Part shown: piece by piece, positions 1 to 4,045 of the stretch
How positions within the stretch are numbered: position 1 is the stretch's first letter
Layout of the letters: each line of letters begins with the position of its first letter
Source: Euryarchaeota archaeon UBA596
Lineage (GTDB): Archaea; Thermoplasmatota; Poseidoniia; Poseidoniales; Poseidoniaceae
DNA: 7,588 bases
Reading direction: 5' to 3'
Assembly (NCBI GenBank): GCA_002498205.1
Contig: DAGQ01000135.1
Location: 1 to 7,588 of the forward strand
Notes under the pieces: generated by a model
Databases searched by the model: none
The model's input: the letters and a program-made list of their open reading frames with translations, nothing else
What the model was told of the DNA's origin: nothing
Made by a program: the position numbers and the translations under genes

Positions 1-297
1 GTGCACCTTAGGAGAGCACAAGGCCTTGCAAAATTAGCTAAATTAGAGAAATTACCGGGTTCCTCAGATAAAGAACGCCTAGCTTCAATGTTGGCTGTAA
101 TTGATACAGTTGCTGGAGATTTAGGGAATACTAGAGCTGTTTGTCGTTCTTCATACATACGACCTATGATAATGGATGATTGGGAAAATAAAACTTTTAT
201 TGATAATTGGAATTCAGTTAAGAATCGGAAATTACTAATTGGACTTTCAAAAGATGAATCCATTACAGCAACTTATATGAAAAAGTTTGAAGATTAA
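1..297 (+). CDS. DNA topoisomerase IB, C-terminal fragment (cut by left edge)
   Basis: This is the C-terminal 98 codons of a type IB topoisomerase, an enzyme that relaxes supercoils by nicking one strand through a 3'-phosphotyrosine. The diagnostic stretch is LGNTRAVCRSSYIRP at residues 41-55 of the fragment. It matches the end of the catalytic domain of the bacterial/poxvirus-like subgroup (typically LGNTpAVCRxxYxHP), and Tyr52 (bases 154-156) is the expected nucleophile. The fragment begins just after where the RTW-like catalytic arginine region should lie, so the remaining catalytic Arg/Lys/His residues are outside the window. The GTG at base 1 is only the window edge and not a supported start. 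The stop is TAA at 295-297, five bases from the convergent DUF4105 gene. The short form of the motif argues against the large eukaryote/Thaumarchaeota type. The family call is fairly firm; the bacterial-type sub-assignment rests on remembered motifs. Confidence 0.8.
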   Translation: MHLRRAQGLAKLAKLEKLPGSSDKERLASMLAVIDTVAGDLGNTRAVCRSSYIRPMIMDDWENKTFIDNWNSVKNRKLLIGLSKDESITATYMKKFED

Positions 298-302
298 TTG
301 TA

Positions 303-1163
303 TTATTTGGGATGTTCAAATTTCCCCTTCATATTTTTCCTAATTTCAATAGAATACCCCTCCTGAGATTCTAATTTTGATGCTAATTGATCAATTCTAG
401 ATAGTTCTTTTGTTTTCTCATATCCACCTAAATCTTGTACTACTCCAAACTTTATTGCGGGTTTAATGCTATATCCAGGCATTATTTCACCCAAACTGAA
501 AGGAATTTTACCTGGTGTTACAATATTAGCTTCTCTAATTAATGAAGTAGTGCAGGATTTAGCTAATGTGTGATAAAATTCTGGTTTTTCAGCCAATTGA
601 TTAGTTCTTTTACAAAGTTGTAATAGCATTGCTTCTCTTTTTTCAGGCAAGGTAGCGCAAGGCAAAAGATATGTTTCATTTTTTCTTAAATTAGTTCTAA
701 GCCATAACAAATCATGTTCAGTTGCCCATATTTGAATAAGTGTAAAACTTCTCCATAATCCTGTCCAAGGATGGAATTTTTGACCTTTTTTCCTCCTAAC
801 TTCAAAAGAACAAGTTAAAAACCTGTCATTTTTAAATTCAAAAGTAATCATTGTATGTGCCAGAGCTCTAAATTTATGAATATATTCTACAATATAATAA
901 AGACCAATCAAATCATCAAGGTGATATTCTTCTTCATTCCATTTTATGTCATGATCTTTTGATGATCTCCATGTAAAATCTCTCACATTTCTAATTTTTA
1001 TAACGCGTCCATCAACAGTTACTGAAGCGGTTTTTGCATTATCAGAAACCCAATCACCTTCATTAGATGGCTTTCTTGGTGCAACTTTGATATACCACAT
1101 TGAAATTGGTAAACTAGTCAAAAAAATCCCTAGAATAATTAATACCCAATACCACCAGACCAT
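303..1163 (-). CDS. Membrane-anchored DUF4105 / Lnb periplasmic-domain-like protein
   Basis: This 286-residue protein has an N-terminal hydrophobic anchor (about residues 2-24, rich in W, I and L) and then a soluble domain, predicted outside the cytoplasm. The soluble part matches what I know of DUF4105: NVRDFTWRS (59-67), an AHT motif with His103, a run of charged and aromatic strands, and KSCTTSLI (202-209) with Cys204, the counterpart of the family's NCTTSI. DUF4105 was renamed after the N-terminal domain of Lnb, a lipoprotein N-acylation enzyme of Bacteroides. His103 and Cys204 are the obvious candidate catalytic pair. The activity here is not established: the protein could be an acyltransferase, or a hydrolase built on the same Cys/His chemistry. 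The gene follows the SpeD-DHS gene on the same strand after 51 bases containing a T-tract in the transcript, so it may be a separate unit. ATG at 1161-1163 is chosen because it places the anchor at the very N-terminus. Confidence 0.75.
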   Translation of the reverse strand: MVWWYWVLIILGIFLTSLPISMWYIKVAPRKPSNEGDWVSDNAKTASVTVDGRVIKIRNVRDFTWRSSKDHDIKWNEEEYHLDDLIGLYYIVEYIHKFRALAHTMITFEFKNDRFLTCSFEVRRKKGQKFHPWTGLWRSFTLIQIWATEHDLLWLRTNLRKNETYLLPCATLPEKREAMLLQLCKRTNQLAEKPEFYHTLAKSCTTSLIREANIVTPGKIPFSLGEIMPGYSIKPAIKFGVVQDLGGYEKTKELSRIDQLASKLESQEGYSIEIRKNMKGKFEHPK

Positions 1164-1199
1164 AACATGAGATTCTTCATATTACAATTGAACTTTTGC

Positions 1200-1208
1200 T
1201 AAAAAAAC
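1200..1208 (-). terminator. T-tract after the polyamine operon
   Basis: Read on the minus strand, seven consecutive T lie at 1207-1201, eight bases after the TAA stop of the SpeD-DHS gene (1215-1217). Archaeal RNA polymerase can terminate at short T-runs without a hairpin, so this could end the agmatinase/SpeD-DHS transcript. It lies inside the 51-base gap before the DUF4105 gene. The same A/T-rich tract could instead serve as a TATA-like element for that gene. The sequence alone does not decide. Confidence 0.35.
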
Positions 1209-1214
1209 ATTAAT

Positions 1215-2519
1215 TTAATCCAATATATATGAAAATATGATTGGTGCGACAATTGTGGCATCACTTTCAATTACAAACATTGGTGTTTCTGTAGATAATT
1301 TCCCCCAAGTAATTTTTTCACTTGGAAGAGCACCAGAATACCCTCCATAAGAAGCCTTAGATTCGCTAATTTGTGCAAACCATCCCCAAAGTGGAACATC
1401 TTCATTTAGATCTTGCTTTAACATTGGAACAACACAAATTGGAAAATCTCCTGCAATACCTCCTCCGATTTGTAGAAAGCCTACAGGTGAATCTAAATTT
1501 TTATACCAATTAGCAAGATGAATCATATATTCTGTGCCACCTTTTACTGCATTTGTTTCACAATTATTTGAAAGACAATGAGCAGCAAAAATATTCCCAA
1601 GAGTGGAATCTTCCCAACCAGGAACATAGATTGGAATATTATGCTTCTTTGCAGCCATTAACCAAGAATAATCAGGAGAAATATCCATTTCTAATTCATC
1701 AATAATAGCAAAAATATGCTCATGAGGAAATGCGGATTTTGATTTCCATTGCTCTAAAATTCTGGATTCAATATATCTTATTGCTTCATCTTCTGGAATA
1801 CAAATATCAGTAATTCTATTGAATCCTTTATCGTGAAGTTGTTTTTCCTCTTCAATAGAGATATTTCTCCAATTTTCTATTTTTTTATAGGATTTTTGAG
1901 CTACAAGATTAAATAAATCTTCTTCTAAATTTGCACCAGTACAAGTTATTGCATGAACTTTTCCAGCCCGAATTAAAGGTGCTAAAGATTTTCCAATTTC
2001 AGCAGTACTCATTGCACCTCCTAATGTAATCATTAGTTTACCATTTGAATCTAGAAAATCTTTCAAACTTTTAGCACATTTCTTAATTTCTCCAGCGTTA
2101 AAGTGATTAAAATGAGAATCAACAAATGTTTGTATTTCATTAGGCCTTGAGGTTTTTGTGAAACGAGGTATACATTCTTTATGATGAATTACCATTTTTG
2201 GCAGTAAAATCTTCAGTTTATTTTCAATCTGATCTGCTATTTTTTCAGAATCAGTATTGCCACAAGTAAAAACATCGATTGCCAACAGGCCAGTTTCAGA
2301 ATAACAATGTGCTGAAACATGGCTTTCATCGATTAAAACGACTGCTGCAAAACCTAAAGGAGAGACACTTCCATCAAAATTTTCAACGTGCGAATGAACT
2401 CTTCTAGCATTAGAATTATCAATGATGTCTTCTAAAATTTTCAAGACCTGATCTCCCTGTGCGTTAAAAGCACCACTGCAATCTAAAATAACATGTTTTC
2501 CTACTGGTAATGGTTTCAT
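1215..2519 (-). CDS. Fusion: SpeD-type pyruvoyl decarboxylase + deoxyhypusine synthase-like (homospermidine synthase-like) enzyme
   Basis: This is one uninterrupted 434-residue polypeptide with two polyamine domains. Residues about 5-120 are a prokaryotic SpeD (class 1B AdoMet decarboxylase). GKHVILD opens the domain; DESH at 64-67 provides the self-cleavage site Glu65|Ser66, so Ser66 should become the pyruvoyl group; His71 and Cys86 (in DVFTCG) sit 5 and 20 residues later, exactly as Ser63/His68/Cys83 of the Thermotoga enzyme. The usual HTWPE segment is HCYSE here, so the substrate may differ. Residues about 127-434 are a deoxyhypusine synthase homologue: CTGANLEEDLF (193-203) and EDSTLG (303-308) match NAD-binding segments, and EKITWGK (401-407) carries the active-site Lys407. 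The His pair of true deoxyhypusine synthases is absent (GGGIAGDF, 352-359), as in bacterial DHS-like enzymes annotated for homospermidine synthesis. It lies 10 bases after the agmatinase gene. Both domain identities are firm; the substrates are not. Confidence 0.92.
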   Translation of the reverse strand: MKPLPVGKHVILDCSGAFNAQGDQVLKILEDIIDNSNARRVHSHVENFDGSVSPLGFAAVVLIDESHVSAHCYSETGLLAIDVFTCGNTDSEKIADQIENKLKILLPKMVIHHKECIPRFTKTSRPNEIQTFVDSHFNHFNAGEIKKCAKSLKDFLDSNGKLMITLGGAMSTAEIGKSLAPLIRAGKVHAITCTGANLEEDLFNLVAQKSYKKIENWRNISIEEEKQLHDKGFNRITDICIPEDEAIRYIESRILEQWKSKSAFPHEHIFAIIDELEMDISPDYSWLMAAKKHNIPIYVPGWEDSTLGNIFAAHCLSNNCETNAVKGGTEYMIHLANWYKNLDSPVGFLQIGGGIAGDFPICVVPMLKQDLNEDVPLWGWFAQISESKASYGGYSGALPSEKITWGKLSTETPMFVIESDATIVAPIIFSYILD

Positions 2520-2523
2520 ATTT

Positions 2524-2529
2524 TCACCT
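2524..2529 (-). promoter_or_regulatory. Shine-Dalgarno AGGTGA of the SpeD-DHS gene
   Basis: On the minus strand AGGTGA sits four bases before the ATG (2517-2519) and follows directly on the TGA stop of the agmatinase gene (2530-2532). It is complementary to the conserved archaeal/bacterial 16S 3' end (ATCACCTCC). It fixes the start of the fusion protein at the ATG and indicates translation from a shared mRNA. Confidence 0.7.
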
Positions 2530-3420
2530 TCATTTCATACTTTTAATTTTCGCAGCTACGATTTTTGTAGTTAACATTGCAGCAGTAAATTGAGTTAAAT
2601 TAGAACCTTGTTGAGGAACAATCTCATTTACATCAGCACTAATCACATTACATTTCATCAATAATGTCTCAATAGTTTCAATTGCATGCCAAAAAGACAA
2701 TCCTCCTGGGACAGGAGTTCCAGTTGCAGGAACTAATGAACCATCTAAACCATCAATATCAATAGTTAAATGTACAGGTCCTTTAATGTTTGAAATTGAA
2801 TCTATCCATTCATTCCAATATTTTTCACCAGTACAAGGTCCCATGATATCTTTACAAAACCATGTGTTTATTCTACTGTCAGAATTTATTTTGTCTAATT
2901 CTTCTTTTGAATATGCCCTTATTCCAATTTGGTAAATTTCTATAGCTCCAGCATCTAAAGATCTTGAAATTGCGCATGCATGTGAAAATTTTTCTCCATC
3001 TAATTCATCTCTTAAATCTGCATGAGCATCGATTTGTACGATTGTCACAGGTTCATTAATTGCTTTTACAATTGCTGGTAAAATACCATGCTCTCCTCCA
3101 AGAAAAACTGGAAATGCATTTGTAGAATATTGTTCGAGTGCATATTTGCGAATATTTTCTTGTTGTTCGATTAATGAATTACCTTTTCCATCCCAAGGCT
3201 TTACAGTATTGATAACTGCTCCAGCGGGTAAATCTTGTTTTAATAAATCATCATACAATTCGACTTGAGTACTAGCTTCAATACAAGCAGCAGGTCCATT
3301 TTCTGTGCCTTGTCCATAAGATGTAGTCAATTCATAAGGTATTGAAGCGATAATAATATCGGGGTTATCTTCACTTTCTGGAAGCCCTAAAAAATTTCCA
3401 ATGATTGCATCTTCATCCAT
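2530..3420 (-). CDS. speB: Agmatinase-family ureohydrolase
   Basis: The product has 296 residues and belongs to the ureohydrolase (arginase/agmatinase) superfamily, which splits guanidino compounds to urea with a di-manganese centre. Numbered from the ATG at 3418-3420, all metal ligands are present: His111 in GGEHG, Asp131/His133/Asp135 in DAHADLRD, and Asp221/Asp223 in DIDGLDGSLVPATGTP. The order and spacing match Escherichia coli SpeB (His126, Asp149/151/153, Asp230/232). The length is typical for agmatinase. Agmatine is the likeliest substrate because the next gene encodes SpeD- and DHS-like domains, making a putrescine-forming step logical; guanidinobutyrase or another ureohydrolase cannot be excluded. 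A GTG at 3430-3432 would add four residues. ATG is preferred because neither start has a clear ribosome binding site and ATG is commoner. It heads a two-gene operon divergent from the acidic-protein gene. Confidence 0.88.
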   Translation of the reverse strand: MDEDAIIGNFLGLPESEDNPDIIIASIPYELTTSYGQGTENGPAACIEASTQVELYDDLLKQDLPAGAVINTVKPWDGKGNSLIEQQENIRKYALEQYSTNAFPVFLGGEHGILPAIVKAINEPVTIVQIDAHADLRDELDGEKFSHACAISRSLDAGAIEIYQIGIRAYSKEELDKINSDSRINTWFCKDIMGPCTGEKYWNEWIDSISNIKGPVHLTIDIDGLDGSLVPATGTPVPGGLSFWHAIETIETLLMKCNVISADVNEIVPQQGSNLTQFTAAMLTTKIVAAKIKSMK

Positions 3421-3484
3421 TCGCTCAAACACACTTGATGAATTTTACAAAATAATGTTCTCGGTGGAATGAATTAAGTAATAA

Positions 3485-3510
3485 TTGATGAAAATTATCA
3501 AATTGTTGAT
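3485..3510. repeat. TTGAT / ATCAA inverted repeat plus extra half-site
   Basis: TTGAT (3485-3489) and ATCAA (3497-3501) form a dyad with a 7-base spacer, and a further TTGAT lies at 3506-3510. They sit in the divergent promoter interval between the agmatinase gene and the acidic-protein gene (3433-3572). Such spacing could suit a dimeric regulator acting on both promoters. In a region this AT-rich, 5-base arms can also arise by chance. Confidence 0.3.
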
Positions 3511-3515
3511 AAATC
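3506..3515 (+). promoter_or_regulatory. Candidate TATA element of the acidic-protein gene
   Basis: TTGATAAATC is the most TATA-like stretch upstream of the gene starting at 3573. With the usual archaeal spacing of about 25 bases, transcription would begin near 3537. That leaves a leader of about 35 bases holding the hairpin at 3541-3557 and the GGTGAT ribosome binding site. It overlaps the last TTGAT half-site, so a repressor bound there could block it. No clear BRE is visible. Confidence 0.3.
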
Positions 3516-3540
3516 AGGGCTATCACATACTACATTGTCG

Positions 3541-3557
3541 GGCGATATGATTTCGCC
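3541..3557 (+). other. Leader hairpin just before the ribosome binding site
   Basis: GGCGATATGATTTCGCC forms a 5-bp stem (3541-3545 with 3553-3557) around a 7-base loop. With G3540 bulged, C3539-G3558 and T3538-A3559 can add two pairs. It is a G/C-rich island in AT-rich sequence and ends six bases before the GGTGAT element. It may modulate translation or be a protein binding site. Only the pairing is seen; function is inferred. Confidence 0.4.
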
Positions 3558-3563
3558 GAAATA

Positions 3564-3569
3564 GGTGAT
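3564..3569 (+). promoter_or_regulatory. Shine-Dalgarno GGTGAT of the acidic-protein gene
   Basis: GGTGAT is fully complementary to the ATCACC at the 3' end of prokaryotic 16S rRNA and lies three bases before the ATG at 3573. It supports this start for the 139-residue protein. Confidence 0.65.
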
Positions 3570-3572
3570 TAG

Positions 3573-3992
3573 ATGGGACTTGCAATACATGAATTGACTG
3601 AAGCAATTCGTCAAAATATAGATGAAGAAATGGAACCTTTAGTTGCTGAAGGAATGGCAGAACATGCTTTGGGATTTTTTGGATACTATGATAGAATAAT
3701 TGATAATGCATTAGAGCCAACAGATAGGAATTTATTTTACATGTTTCAAGATTATGAATTATTGACGACAGAATCCGAAGAAACCACCTTATGGGATGGT
3801 AGAGAATGGAGAATTCACTATTGGAAATTTAAAGAAGGACTTAGAGAAAAAGTGCTTGCAAAAATGAATGAAGAAGAAGAGGAAGAAGAAACAGATCCTT
3901 ATGCCGATTTGTATACAGATATTAGTGATAGAATTTGGAGACATGGAGAAGATCTTGACGCACCTAAAGGTGCCTTTTCTAAAATTATCTAA
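3573..3992 (+). CDS. Small acidic conserved archaeal protein (DUF6015-like)
   Basis: This 139-residue, strongly acidic protein has no signal peptide or membrane segment, so it is probably cytoplasmic. Residues 1-47 look helical (HELTEAI, ending in GYYDRIIDNAL). Residues 48-86 contain LFYMFQDYELLTTESEETT and a DGREWRIHYW motif. This pattern of helices followed by a short beta hairpin would suit a winged-helix-like fold, perhaps one that regulates or binds a partner. Seven consecutive Glu (100-106) form a flexible linker to a C-terminal segment with DPYADLYTDISDRIW. The central block resembles the archaeal DUF6015 family as I remember it, known mainly from Thermoplasmata-related archaea; no function is known to me. 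The start is supported by GGTGAT. It diverges from the polyamine operon and is followed on the same strand by the surface-protein gene, though hairpins in between suggest separate transcription. Confidence 0.8.
   Translation: MGLAIHELTEAIRQNIDEEMEPLVAEGMAEHALGFFGYYDRIIDNALEPTDRNLFYMFQDYELLTTESEETTLWDGREWRIHYWKFKEGLREKVLAKMNEEEEEEETDPYADLYTDISDRIWRHGEDLDAPKGAFSKII
3960..3979 (+). terminator. Hairpin and T-run at the end of the acidic-protein gene
   Basis: GCACC and GGTGC (3960-3964 and 3969-3973) pair around a TAAA loop, followed by CTTTTC. The shape is that of an intrinsic terminator, but it lies inside the last ten codons and the T-run is only four bases long. It may instead be a chance palindrome of the codons for DAPKGA. 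Confidence 0.25.
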
Positions 3993-3999
3993 TTTAGAT

Positions 4000-4020
4000 A
4001 CAATAAGCCGCAGGCATTGT
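4000..4020 (+). terminator. Bulged hairpin after the acidic-protein gene
   Basis: ACAAT (4000-4004) pairs with ATTGT (4016-4020) and GCC (4007-4009) with GGC (4013-4015), closing a GCA loop with a two-base AA bulge. It starts eight bases after the stop of the acidic-protein gene. No T-tract follows. Its 3' arm runs into the TATA-like element of the next gene, so it may be a terminator, or a dyad recognised by a regulator of the surface-protein promoter. Confidence 0.35.
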
Positions 4021-4023
4021 ATA
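4017..4023 (+). promoter_or_regulatory. Candidate TATA box of the surface-protein gene
   Basis: TTGTATA is centred about 25 bases before the ATG at 4046. There is no convincing Shine-Dalgarno sequence before that ATG, and this spacing is what a leaderless archaeal mRNA would need. The two observations support each other. No clear BRE is visible. Confidence 0.4.
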
Positions 4024-4045
4024 GTTCATAATTCATGGTATTAAC

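Noticed and set aside
1177..1184. TAATATGA on the minus strand as a TATA box for the DUF4105 gene
   Set aside because: It is centred only about 17 bases before the ATG, too close for a start site at or before the first codon.
3421..3432. GTG at 3430-3432 as the agmatinase start
   Set aside because: It is possible but adds only four residues and has no Shine-Dalgarno sequence; the ATG at 3418-3420 is preferred.
3433..3572. tRNA, riboswitch or small RNA gene in the divergent interval
   Set aside because: There is no cloverleaf, T-loop sequence or known riboswitch core; only short inverted repeats and one small hairpin are visible.
3523..3720. 65-codon open frame on the minus strand
   Set aside because: It is antisense to the start of the 139-residue acidic protein and its leader, is low in complexity (His/Leu/Gln rich) and has no ribosome binding site.
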